In this document: piece by piece, positions 17,892-25,821 of the stretch
Position numbering within the stretch: position 1 is the first letter of the stretch
How the letters are laid out: every line of letters begins with the position of its first letter
Source of the DNA: Chitinophaga japonensis
Lineage (GTDB): Bacteria; Bacteroidota; Bacteroidia; Chitinophagales; Chitinophagaceae
Length of the DNA stretch: 64,000 bases
Direction: 5' to 3'
Assembly: GCF_007830125.1 (NCBI RefSeq)
Contig: NZ_VLLG01000002.1
Coordinates: 878,985-942,984 of the forward strand
Translations under genes and position numbers: made by a program
The notes under the pieces: generated by a model
Database searches by the model: none
Told to the model about the DNA's origin: nothing
The model's input: only the letters and a program-made list of their open reading frames with translations

Positions 17892-18302
17892 TTAACCAAA
17901 ATTAGATTCCAGTGTAATGCTTGTGTTCAGCAGCTTGGAGATGGGACAGTTGGCCTTGGCATCTTCCACCAATTCATTGAACTTGCTTTTATCCAGGCCG
18001 GGCACAGCGGCGCTTACCACCAGGTGGCTGCTGGTAACAGCGCCGTTCTCCAGCGTTACAGTAGCTTTGGTATCTATATTCTCCGGTGTAAAGCCGGCGC
18101 CGGATATCAGGAAGCTGAGCTTCATGGTGAAACAACCGGCATGGGCCGCCGCCACCAGTTCTTCGGGATTGGTGCCGGTGCCTTCTTCAAAACGGCTGCT
18201 GTATGAATAAGGGGTATGATTCAGTACGCCCGTTTGCGTTGTAAGCGTGCCCTTGCCTTCTTTGCCTGTACCTTGCCAGTTAGCAGATGCAGATCTTTTC
18301 AT
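17892..18302 (-). CDS. OsmC-family peroxidase
   Basis: 136 residues from MKRSASANWQ; a longer frame to 18410 runs through a terminator and is rejected. Contains both redox cysteines of OsmC proteins: C57 in AAHAGCFTM and C117 in KANCPISK, plus the paired Glu region TNPEELVAA. OsmC proteins reduce organic hydroperoxides as domain-swapped dimers. It is the last gene in a run with YceI and pirin homologues, all pointing to oxidative or osmotic stress. A hairpin terminator upstream suggests it has its own promoter. Confidence 0.9.
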   Translation of the reverse strand: MKRSASANWQGTGKEGKGTLTTQTGVLNHTPYSYSSRFEEGTGTNPEELVAAAHAGCFTMKLSFLISGAGFTPENIDTKATVTLENGAVTSSHLVVSAAVPGLDKSKFNELVEDAKANCPISKLLNTSITLESNFG

Positions 18303-18345
18303 AATCCAGTGTTTTTTAAGGTGAATAAAAAAGCATATGGAAATT

Positions 18346-18383
18346 ACTAAAAAAAACCGCCCCGGCAGCAACCGGGACGGTTT
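18346..18383 (-). terminator. Terminator of yceI-like gene
   Basis: A 12-base stem with one mismatch (18354-18365 with 18372-18383) is followed on the minus strand by eight Ts. Confidence 0.65.
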
Positions 18384-18521
18384 AACTTTTCCTGACAACT
18401 TCACCTGCAACTACCGTTCTTCTCCAGGCTATTTTCCTTTTACACACTTCTGCTTCCCTGTACACACTGTCTGCTTCTCTTGCTGTTGTCAGGAGCTCCC
18501 CTTATATTCCACTGTACGTAC

Positions 18522-19046
18522 TTATTGCTTTACGATCTGTACGCTGGCCAGCAGCTTTACTTCATCTCCCAGCAGCAGGCCGCCGTTATCTGTAGTGGCG
18601 TGGAAAGTAAGCCCGAATTCCTTGCGGTTGATCTTACCGCTCAGCTCAAAGCCTGCCTTCACCTGTCCCCAGGGATCTTTCTGCGTACCACCGTACTCTA
18701 CAGTCAGTTCTACCGGTTTGGTATGATCGCGAATGGTGAGGTCGCCGATCACTTTATAATTCTCATCGTCTATTTTCTTTACTTCTTTGGATACGAAGCG
18801 CACTTTGGGAAACTGCGCAGCGTCAAAGAAATCCGGGGCCTGCAGGTGCTTGTCGCGGTCTGCATTCTGCGTGCTGATGCTTTCCACATCCGCCTCAAAG
18901 CTGATGGATGCGTCGCTGAAATCATCACTGGCAGATTGTACCGTACCCTCGAACTTTGCGAAGCCGCCGGTTACGGAGGTGATCATGAGGTGCTTTACTT
19001 TGAACTGTACCTCGCTGTGTGCAGGATCAATTTTCCAGGTTGTCAT
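18522..19046 (-). CDS. YceI-family lipid-binding protein
   Basis: 174 residues. YceI lipocalin-like beta barrel: opens with WKIDPAHSEVQFKVKHLMI, continues with GGFAKFEGTV, FFDAAQFPKVRFVSKEV and the C-terminal GLTFHATTDNGGLLLGDEVKL. Members bind polyprenyl chains. This copy has no signal peptide, so it is probably cytoplasmic, unlike E. coli YceI. It lies 49 bases downstream of the pirin gene and ends in a terminator. YceI plus pirin pairs are common in stress and redox loci. Confidence 0.9.
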   Translation of the reverse strand: MTTWKIDPAHSEVQFKVKHLMITSVTGGFAKFEGTVQSASDDFSDASISFEADVESISTQNADRDKHLQAPDFFDAAQFPKVRFVSKEVKKIDDENYKVIGDLTIRDHTKPVELTVEYGGTQKDPWGQVKAGFELSGKINRKEFGLTFHATTDNGGLLLGDEVKLLASVQIVKQ

Positions 19047-19095
19047 AAAATTTTCGTTTAGTGCTTTAAGTTAGTTATGTCAGTTGTTCAGTATT

Positions 19096-19977
19096 TTAAT
19101 GCAGGTGTCCCATTTTACCGGCATTGTAATCATCGATGGCTTCCAGTATTTCCTGCTGGGTATTCATCAGGAAAGGGCCGTAGGCGAAAATGGGCTCATT
19201 GATAGGCTCCCCGTTCAGCACCAGCAGACTGGCGTCTGCAAGGGCGGTGATGGTTATCTCCTCGCCGGCGGTATCGAACAGGGCTATTTCCACGGCCTGT
19301 GACTCACGCGCATCATTGTAACGCACCGCTCCTTTCAGCGCCACGATACCGGTATTGTAACCGTCCGGCAGGGACAGGGTTACCGTATCTCCGGCGGCTA
19401 ACCGCACATCAAACAGGTTCAGCGGCGTAAAGGTGCTGGCAGGGCCGGCGTGGCCGTTAAAGCTGCCTGCTATTACCCGTACATGGCTGTTGCTGCCCAC
19501 GGGCACCACCGGTATGCGGTCTTTGGACAGCTCCTGGTAGCGGGGCGCGGACATTTTATGGGCTTTGGGCAGGTTTACCCATAACTGCGCCGCTTCCAGG
19601 GTGCCGCCGCTTCGTGCAAATTCCGTTTCATGCTTTTCCTCGTGCACCACACCGGAAGCGGCGGTCATCCACTGCACATCGCCGGCAAACAGCTTTCCAT
19701 AATTACCGGCAGAGTCCCGGTGCTCCAGCGCGCCCTGGTACAGGATGGTGACGGTCTCAAAGCCGCGGTGCGGGTGCTCGTCCACGCCCCGGGGCTTGTC
19801 CGTAGGCGGGAAATAGGCCGGCGCTCCATAATCCAGTAAAAAGAAGGGACTGATCCGTTTTCCGAGGCGGTTGCCGTTCGGGAATACGTTCTGCACCCTG
19901 AAGCCATCGCCCACCATATGGGGCGCCGGCGCCTTGTATATATCACTAACCTGTTTTGTTGCTTTTGTGCTTGTCAT
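19096..19977 (-). CDS. Pirin-family protein
   Basis: 293 residues, a bicupin. The N-terminal cupin carries the metal-binding region DEHPHRGFETVTILYQGALEHRDSAGN, here split for length: HPHRGFETVT holds two histidines and the glutamate-histidine pair follows in EHRDS. The C-terminal pirin domain ends with EPIFAYGPFLMNTQQEI. Bacterial pirins include quercetinases and redox-sensing regulators. It follows the AraC gene by 84 bases and may be under its control. Confidence 0.9.
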   Translation of the reverse strand: MTSTKATKQVSDIYKAPAPHMVGDGFRVQNVFPNGNRLGKRISPFFLLDYGAPAYFPPTDKPRGVDEHPHRGFETVTILYQGALEHRDSAGNYGKLFAGDVQWMTAASGVVHEEKHETEFARSGGTLEAAQLWVNLPKAHKMSAPRYQELSKDRIPVVPVGSNSHVRVIAGSFNGHAGPASTFTPLNLFDVRLAAGDTVTLSLPDGYNTGIVALKGAVRYNDARESQAVEIALFDTAGEEITITALADASLLVLNGEPINEPIFAYGPFLMNTQQEILEAIDDYNAGKMGHLH

Positions 19978-20061
19978 ATTTACCTCCTGAATACGAACAC
20001 AAAATTATATGTTGCAACAAATGTTGGAAATGGATAAAACGCCGGAAGTGGTGTACTTTTT

Positions 20062-20976
20062 TTATTGCTGCACGGGAGCGCCGGCCCTGGCGGCATCGCG
20101 GAACTCGGAAGGGGTCTGGCCGGTGTATTTTTTGAAGAAGCGGCTGAAGTAGTGGGGGTCTTCAAAACCAAGCCGGTAGGCTATTTCCTTGGCCGTAAGG
20201 TCGGTATTATACAAATAGCGCTGCGCTTCCAGTATAATACGGTTCCGGATATGCTCCCCGGCGGTAATGCCGGACAACTGTTTGCTGATCTCATTCAGCA
20301 GCACCGGTTTTATATGGAGGCGGCTGGCGTACTCCGATACGTTCTTGAGCTGGTGATATTGCTCCTCTATCAGGTTCTTAAAGTGCAGGAACAGGGAACC
20401 GTTGTGGGCGGCAAACTGCTCGGGCACAGCGGCCATGCTGGCGCCCTTAATGCGGGAGGCCAGCACCAGGAAATAGCGCAGCAGGCTGTGCAGGGCGGTT
20501 TCATAGCCGGCCTCTTTTTCGGCCAGCTCGCGGATCATACGCTGCACGATCACCTCAAACTCTTTTTCCTGCTCCTGGTCCAGGGTGATCACGCTGCTGA
20601 ACTGGTTGTTGATGAACAGGCCGGTTTGTATGCCCGCAGTGGCCGCAGCTTCCTGCAGGCACATAAAAGCATCGGGGAAAGCGATCATATACCCGTCCAC
20701 CTTTTCGCTGAAATGCATTTTGTGCACCTGCCGGGGGGCCAGGAAAAAAAGGGTGTTCTTTTTTACCACATGGGTTACGGTATCAATCGTATGCGTCAGC
20801 TCCCCTGTTTTGATCCAGTAAATGGTATAGAACTCATGCCGGTGGGGCGCTTCATTATGGGCAAAAAAATCAGGGCCCAGGGAACAGAGGGTAGACACGA
20901 CAAAAGAGGTGTCTGCCGGAGCATATTCCGGCAGGGATACGATCTCTATTGGCGCTTTTTTACCGTTTGTTCCCAT
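20062..20976 (-). CDS. AraC-family transcriptional regulator
   Basis: 304 residues. An N-terminal cupin-like sensor (HRHEFYTIYWIKTGELTH) is followed by two helix-turn-helix motifs at the C-terminus; the second has TAKEIAYRLGFEDPHYFSRF and KKYTGQTPSEFR. It starts two bases after the scpA stop codon, so it is cotranscribed with a chromosome-segregation gene. Because the pirin, YceI and OsmC genes lie directly downstream on the same strand, these are natural candidates for its regulon. Ligand unknown. Confidence 0.9.
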   Translation of the reverse strand: MGTNGKKAPIEIVSLPEYAPADTSFVVSTLCSLGPDFFAHNEAPHRHEFYTIYWIKTGELTHTIDTVTHVVKKNTLFFLAPRQVHKMHFSEKVDGYMIAFPDAFMCLQEAAATAGIQTGLFINNQFSSVITLDQEQEKEFEVIVQRMIRELAEKEAGYETALHSLLRYFLVLASRIKGASMAAVPEQFAAHNGSLFLHFKNLIEEQYHQLKNVSEYASRLHIKPVLLNEISKQLSGITAGEHIRNRIILEAQRYLYNTDLTAKEIAYRLGFEDPHYFSRFFKKYTGQTPSEFRDAARAGAPVQQ

Positions 20977-20978
20977 TA

Positions 20979-21761
20979 TTATTCAAAAATGCCGGCGGTT
21001 TCCTCCTCCCGCTCGGAAGGATCTACATAATCTATAATAAAATTATTACGGCCTTCGCCCACCATAATACCCAGGTAGTTCTGCTGCACCAGCTCCAGCA
21101 TGCTGAGGAACAGGAAAATAGCATGTATACGGTCCTTACAGTGGTCGAATATCTTTTCAAAAGCAAGGGTCTTTTCCGTGCGGGCCAGGTCCAGCATGAA
21201 CTCGCGGGAGCCTTCCATGGTGTAGTCATACTTGTAGACCACGTGCTGGGGCTTGTTATCCCGGGCCTTGATGCGCTGCATCACCTTTTCAAAGGTTTTA
21301 GTAAGCTTGAAAAGGGTGAGGGTCTGCACCTCCGTGCCTTCGCTGGTGATCTCGCCTATTTCAGCCAGCTCTTTGGAAATATTGCCCCGTTTTACCTGCA
21401 GCATGCGCTCGGCCTCCTTCTCGGCCAGCTCTGCGGCAGCCTGCTTGTAACGCTTGTATTCCAGTATTTTATCTACCAGTTCCAGGCGGGGGTCTATTTC
21501 ATTACCCTGCTCATCCAGCTCCTTGCGGGGCAGCAGTGTTTTGGCCTTGATACGCATCAGCGTGGCCACGAAGAGAATGAACTCGCTGGCCAGCTCAATA
21601 TTCAGGGACTGCATGTGATGGATGTAGTCCAGGAAATCCTTCGTGATCTTGCTGATGGGAATGTTATAGATATCCAGTTCGTCCCTTTCTATAAAGAACA
21701 GGAGCAGGTCAAAAGGCCCTTCAAACTGGGGCAGTTTTATCTTGTAGCTGTTATCGCTCAT
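20979..21761 (-). CDS. scpA: Segregation and condensation protein A
   Basis: 260 residues. Kleisin of the SMC-ScpAB condensin. N-terminal kleisin domain: KLPQFEGPFDLLLFFIERDELDIYNIPI, of which the FEGPFDLLL core is diagnostic, then MRIKAKTLLPR. The C-terminal winged-helix region carries AIFLFLSMLELVQQNYL. It bridges the SMC heads during chromosome compaction. It lies 23 bases downstream of the DUF3078 gene and two bases upstream of the AraC gene. scpB is not in the window. Confidence 0.9.
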   Translation of the reverse strand: MSDNSYKIKLPQFEGPFDLLLFFIERDELDIYNIPISKITKDFLDYIHHMQSLNIELASEFILFVATLMRIKAKTLLPRKELDEQGNEIDPRLELVDKILEYKRYKQAAAELAEKEAERMLQVKRGNISKELAEIGEITSEGTEVQTLTLFKLTKTFEKVMQRIKARDNKPQHVVYKYDYTMEGSREFMLDLARTEKTLAFEKIFDHCKDRIHAIFLFLSMLELVQQNYLGIMVGEGRNNFIIDYVDPSEREEETAGIFE

Positions 21762-21784
21762 TCTCCAAAAATACTAAAAATAGC

Positions 21785-22720
21785 CTAGAACCGGGCCGAG
21801 AATCCCACCCCTATGACCTGCTTGACCTGCAACCGGGGCCCCTTTACGCCGGTCTTGGAATTGACGAACTCCCGCACATCGTCGTCATAGATCAGGTCTA
21901 CATTCACATTGGCGCTGATGTACTTATTCACCTTGAGGTTCAGCATGTTGGTCATGAAAACGTCTATATTCTGCGGGTTGTGCCGGTAATCGGAAAACAG
22001 GTCCAGGCGGGTTTTAAAGGTAATATCTTTCATGATCTCCTTTGCCCAGTTTACGGACACATAGGCGCCCAACTGGTAAAGCACATGTTTGCCGGTATCC
22101 ACCCCGTATGCACCCTGGGAGGATAGCATATCGTCCATCACCAATACCCAGCGGGAGGAGATGGGCGTCATGAAAACAGACAGCTCGTCATTGGGCTTGT
22201 AATCAAAACCGGGGGCCAGCAATACATAGGCCGGCGAAAAAAAGCGGGAGGTGAGCCGCGGCGGCACGCTGTCGTACAGGTAACCGTTGGTGAACTGGGT
22301 GCGCAGGTTGAGCAGCACGCTCAGGAACCACTTTTTCCCGATATCATAGCCATATTTGCTGGTAAAGTCTATACGGTCGTCACTTTTACGGCCGCCCAGG
22401 CTGGTGGTGTTTACATAACCGTAAGCCAGGTCCAGCACGTTATCCCAGGAGCGGCGGCCCTCCCGGTAAGCAATATAGCCGGTAAAGGTGGAGGCCAGGG
22501 AAAAAGAGAATTTGTCGCCACCTGCCGCCCAGTTGGTGAGGGAGCCCTGGTTGATATTGACATTGAAGATGCCGCCTTTTCTCCAGCGGGCTTTGGCGGT
22601 ATCTTCCGCTACGGTCTTAAATCGTTTCTCTACTTCTTCCCGCTCTTTCCTCCATTCCTGGGCATGGGTTGCAGACATGCCGGCGAGCGTGCAAAGAAGG
22701 AACAATACAATTGGTTTCAT
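21785..22720 (-). CDS. DUF3078 family outer-membrane protein
   Basis: 311 residues with a signal peptide (MKPIVLFLLCTLAGMSATHA) and the DUF3078 pattern: WRKGGIFNVNINQGSLTNWA, NVLDLAYGYV and a barrel-like C-terminus ending VIGVGFSARF. The family is confined to Bacteroidota and its function is unknown. It is probably an outer-membrane barrel. The start codon lies directly after the leader element (copy D), whose ATGAAACC start is repeated here word for word. It heads a transcript with scpA and the AraC gene. Confidence 0.8.
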   Translation of the reverse strand: MKPIVLFLLCTLAGMSATHAQEWRKEREEVEKRFKTVAEDTAKARWRKGGIFNVNINQGSLTNWAAGGDKFSFSLASTFTGYIAYREGRRSWDNVLDLAYGYVNTTSLGGRKSDDRIDFTSKYGYDIGKKWFLSVLLNLRTQFTNGYLYDSVPPRLTSRFFSPAYVLLAPGFDYKPNDELSVFMTPISSRWVLVMDDMLSSQGAYGVDTGKHVLYQLGAYVSVNWAKEIMKDITFKTRLDLFSDYRHNPQNIDVFMTNMLNLKVNKYISANVNVDLIYDDDVREFVNSKTGVKGPRLQVKQVIGVGFSARF

Positions 22721-22800
22721 CCGTTAATATTTTGATTTTTTAGAAGGTCGGATGGAATCTCTCCGCCGGTTGGCGGATCGGTTTCATCCGTTAATATTTT
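22718..22800 (-). repeat. Leader element copy D with duplicated start region
   Basis: On the minus strand the context AATATTAACGGATGAAACC occurs twice, 67 bases apart: at 22787 and at the real start of the DUF3078 gene (22720). The upstream ATG opens a 15-codon frame (MKPIRQPAERFHPTF) ending at 22740. A second frame lacking a start codon reads RDSIRPSKKSKY and stops at 22724, three bases before the gene start. It is clearly related to MRGSMRPFKKIKY of copy B. A hairpin with arms TCCGCC and GGCGGA lies in between. Confidence 0.55.
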
Positions 22801-22871
22801 ATAATAAAGCAAATAGTTTCCGGTATCTCCGGCAGGGAGACGCTCCAACAAACAGATAATACCCTGCAAGC

Positions 22872-23303
22872 TTACTTTGATCTGATAGCATCCCGTATTT
22901 CCATGAGCAGCTTTTCCTCTGCGGAAGGCCCGGGCGGGGGAGCAGGGGCAGCTTCTTCCTTACGCCGGAGCCGGTTCATGAATTTCACGAGCAGGAAGAT
23001 GATGAAAGCAATAATGATAAAGTCCAGCACACTTTGAATGAATGCGCCATAAGCCAGCACCGGCGCGCCCGCTTCCTTGGCGGCGGCAAGTGACTCGAAA
23101 CCGGAACCTTTACTGGTATTCAGGAGCGTGTACTTTTCCGAAAAGTCTGCCCCGCCGGTAAAGAGGCCTACGATGGGCATCAATACATTATCTACCATCG
23201 AAGTAACGATCTTGCCAAATGCCCCACCAATGATCACACCCACCGCCAGATCCATTACGTTGCCTTTCACGGCGAATTCCTTGAATTCTTTGAAAAATGA
23301 CAT
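22872..23303 (-). CDS. mscL: Large-conductance mechanosensitive channel
   Basis: 143 residues. Classic Msc[21 protein letters not shown] with the TM1 pore constriction, [17 protein letters not shown], then a second membrane helix ([20 protein letters not shown]) and the cytoplasmic helix beginning with basic residues and ending [15 protein letters not shown]. Forms a pentameric emergency valve opening under high membrane tension. Same strand as the PPK2 gene upstream, 78 bases away. Confidence 0.95.
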   Translation of the reverse strand: MSFFKEFKEFAVKGNVMDLAVGVIIGGAFGKIVTSMVDNVLMPIVGLFTGGADFSEKYTLLNTSKGSGFESLAAAKEAGAPVLAYGAFIQSVLDFIIIAFIIFLLVKFMNRLRRKEEAAPAPPPGPSAEEKLLMEIRDAIRSK

Positions 23304-23381
23304 AAGGGAAGGTTTTATGGTTACGATTTACGAGCACGAAAATAATAATTCCACCGAACTAATTCATTATTAATGTATTAT

Positions 23382-24128
23382 TTATCTCTTTAGCATTGGA
23401 TATTTCATTTTGAGCCCTTTCAGCATATCCCGCAGGGTTTTGGCCACCAGGTATTCCTTGTACCAGTTCTGGTCTGCCGGCACAATGATCCAGGGAATAT
23501 CATTGCAGTTCCGGAACACGTCTTCATAGGCCTTTTCATAGTGCTTCCACAATTTTGCTTCCTCAATATCCTTATCGTTGTACTTCCACATTTTGCGGGG
23601 GTCTTCCGTACGCTCCTTCAGGCGCTCCGCCTGTTCTTTACGGGATACATGGAGATAGAACTTGAGTATCCGGGTATTGTTATGCTCCGCCAGCAGCTTT
23701 TCAAAATCGTTGATGGCTTTCATACGGGCTTTTATGGTATCGCTGTCTACCCATTTGTGCACCCGCTGCACCAGCACATCCTCGTAGTGGGAGCGGTTGA
23801 ACACCTGTATCATGCCTTTGGCCGGGGCATACCGGTGTATGCGCCAGAGAAAATCATGGTCCATCTCCTCTTCGGTGGGGGCTTTGAAAGGCTGCACCTT
23901 CACACCCAGGGGGTTCATTTGCCCCAGCACATCGCGTATCAGCCCGTCCTTGCCGCTGGCGTCCATGCCCTGCAGCACAATCAGTACCGACCATTTGTGC
24001 TGGGCATACAAAAGGTTCTGCAATTCATCCAGCTCATACACTATTTGTGCGGTAGCGGTTTTGATAGCGTCTTTCTCCAGTTTGCCGGGAGGCAGTGTGC
24101 TGATTTCGGACAGTTTGATCTTTGCCAT
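23382..24128 (-). CDS. Polyphosphate kinase 2 family protein
   Basis: 248 residues. Walker A GMDASGKD at 54-61, then the PPK2 words QPFKAPTEEEMDHDFLWRIH, FNRSHYEDVLVQRVH (lid and Walker B region) and RTEDPRKMWKYNDKD. PPK2 enzymes use polyphosphate to phosphorylate nucleoside mono- or diphosphates. The lone-domain length fits class I or III, but which nucleotide is used cannot be read from sequence alone. It is divergent from the EamA gene. Confidence 0.9.
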   Translation of the reverse strand: MAKIKLSEISTLPPGKLEKDAIKTATAQIVYELDELQNLLYAQHKWSVLIVLQGMDASGKDGLIRDVLGQMNPLGVKVQPFKAPTEEEMDHDFLWRIHRYAPAKGMIQVFNRSHYEDVLVQRVHKWVDSDTIKARMKAINDFEKLLAEHNNTRILKFYLHVSRKEQAERLKERTEDPRKMWKYNDKDIEEAKLWKHYEKAYEDVFRNCNDIPWIIVPADQNWYKEYLVAKTLRDMLKGLKMKYPMLKR

Positions 24129-24254
24129 AGCATGGGGTGGTTTTTCTCTACTTAACTAAAATTAACAAATAAGTTGTATAACTGTTGTGACTCTTCGAAA
24201 TTGCTTGCCGGATTGGCGGCTTATACGGACATTTGTGCCCTCAACCACACCGTC

Positions 24255-25118
24255 TTGGATAAACGCATTACTCACTGGAGCATCTTTCTGCTGCTAAGCC
24301 TTACCTGGGGCAGCTCTTTTATTTTAATGAAAATAGGAATGGAAGGCCTGGCGTCCTACCAGGTGGCCAGCGTGCGGCTGGTAGCGGCCGGGCTTACGCT
24401 GCTGCCCTTTTTCCTGAAGTATATCCGGCAAACGCCGCGCAGCAAACTGCCGTTCATCATCCTTTCCGGCATACTGGGCAACGGCATCCCGGCCTACCTC
24501 TTTTGCCTGGCGGAAACCCGGATAGACAGCGCACTGGCCGGTATCCTGAACTCCCTCACTCCGCTGATGGCGCTGCTGGCGGGCCTGGTGATCTTCAAGG
24601 CGCCGTTTGAAAAACGGCAACTGGCGGGCATCAGCATTGGATTGCTGGGGGTAGTAGGGCTTTTTGCTATTAAAGGGGTAAGCACCGGTTACTGGTATTA
24701 CGGCTTTTTTGTGCTGCTGGCCACCGTTTGCTATGGGGTGAACATCGGCCTGGTGCATCATTACCTCAAAGGGTTCAGCTCTATACAGTTGAGCGCCATT
24801 GCATTGTTCTTCTGTGCGCTGTTTGCCCTGCCTGTATTGATAGGCAGCCATTTCTTCCCGCTGTTTGCGGGAGCGCAGGCGCCCTGGAAATCACTGGCGG
24901 CTGCTTCCACGCTGGGTATTTTTGGCAGCGGCATTGCCACCGTGCTGTTCTACATCCTGATACAAAAAGCGGGAACCGTATTTGCTTCCATGGTGACTTA
25001 TGCATTGCCGATAGTGGCCATTGGCTGGGGCTTGCTGGCAGGGGAAGATATTACCTGGCTGCAGGTAGCCTGCCTGGGAGTGATATTCGCGGGAGTAGCG
25101 CTTGTAAGTAAAAAGTAA
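24255..25118 (+). CDS. EamA-family (DMT) transporter
   Basis: About 287 residues and ten hydrophobic segments, two EamA repeats (LLLSLTWGSSFILMKIGMEG in the first and FFVLLATVCYGVNIGLVHHY in the second). Probably exports a metabolite or amino acid through the inner membrane; substrate unknown. The frame runs upstream to a TTG at 24174, but the extra residues are polar, cysteine-rich and unlike the family. I place the start at the TTG before DKRITHWSIF. There is no ATG near, so a non-ATG start is required either way. Confidence 0.8.
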   Translation: MDKRITHWSIFLLLSLTWGSSFILMKIGMEGLASYQVASVRLVAAGLTLLPFFLKYIRQTPRSKLPFIILSGILGNGIPAYLFCLAETRIDSALAGILNSLTPLMALLAGLVIFKAPFEKRQLAGISIGLLGVVGLFAIKGVSTGYWYYGFFVLLATVCYGVNIGLVHHYLKGFSSIQLSAIALFFCALFALPVLIGSHFFPLFAGAQAPWKSLAAASTLGIFGSGIATVLFYILIQKAGTVFASMVTYALPIVAIGWGLLAGEDITWLQVACLGVIFAGVALVSKK

Positions 25119-25192
25119 AAAAATAAAAAGGCAGCGCTTTCTTATGAAAGGCTGCCTCCACTTTTTTATTTCTAATTTTTTACTTTTTCTTT
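25111..25192. repeat. Terminator-type repeat, copy 1 (CAGCGCTTTCTT)
   Basis: A/T-rich arms flank AAGGCAGCGCTTTCTTATG and AAAGGCTGCC, giving a hairpin between the convergent EamA and frr genes. A close relative lies at 33.4-33.5 kb, also between convergent genes. Confidence 0.6.
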
Positions 25193-25756
25193 TTAAATAG
25201 CCATGATCTCTTTCTCTTTGGTAGCACAGTGCTTGTCTATAAGAGAGATGTATTTGTCTGTAAGTTGCTGTACGTCTGCTTCAGCGTCTTTGGCGGAATC
25301 TTCGCTCAGGCCGTCCTTCTGTAATTTCTTGATATTCTCGATAGCATCGCGGCGAATGCTGCGTACGGCCACCTTGGCCTGCTCGCCTTCAGCAGCGGCA
25401 CGTTTTACCAGTTCGCGGCGGCGCTCTTCGGTAAGCGGGGGAAGGAAAAGGCGGATGATCTGCCCGTCATTCTGGGGATTGATACCAATGTTGGCAGCAA
25501 TGATAGCCCTTTCAATGGGCTGGATCATATTCTTTTCCCAGGGCTGGATGGTAAGCGTACGGGCATCTGCCACGCTTACATTGGCCACCTGGTTCAGCGG
25601 GGTGCTGGAGCCATAATAATCCACCGCAATACCGTCCAGTATCTGTGGGTTTGCTTTGCCGGCCCTGATCTTTGTAAGCTCTACTTCCAGGTGCTTAATG
25701 GCTTTTTCCATCGAATCTGTAGCATCTTCCATAATTAGCGTGAGATCATCTTGCAT
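25193..25756 (-). CDS. frr: Ribosome recycling factor
   Basis: 187 residues, exact family length. Three-helix bundle with EVELTKIRAGKANPQILDGI, then VSVADARTLTIQPWEKNMI, LPPLTEERRRELVKRA and RSIRRDAIENIKKL. Splits the post-termination ribosome together with EF-G. pyrH, a common neighbour, is not adjacent here. Upstream lies the WecA-like transferase on the same strand, 65 bases away. Confidence 0.95.
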   Translation of the reverse strand: MQDDLTLIMEDATDSMEKAIKHLEVELTKIRAGKANPQILDGIAVDYYGSSTPLNQVANVSVADARTLTIQPWEKNMIQPIERAIIAANIGINPQNDGQIIRLFLPPLTEERRRELVKRAAAEGEQAKVAVRSIRRDAIENIKKLQKDGLSEDSAKDAEADVQQLTDKYISLIDKHCATKEKEIMAI

Positions 25757-25821
25757 AACAAAAAATAGTTAAGTGCCTGCAAACCTACAGGATTTCTTTT
25801 AATCATCAAAGAACAGGCGGT

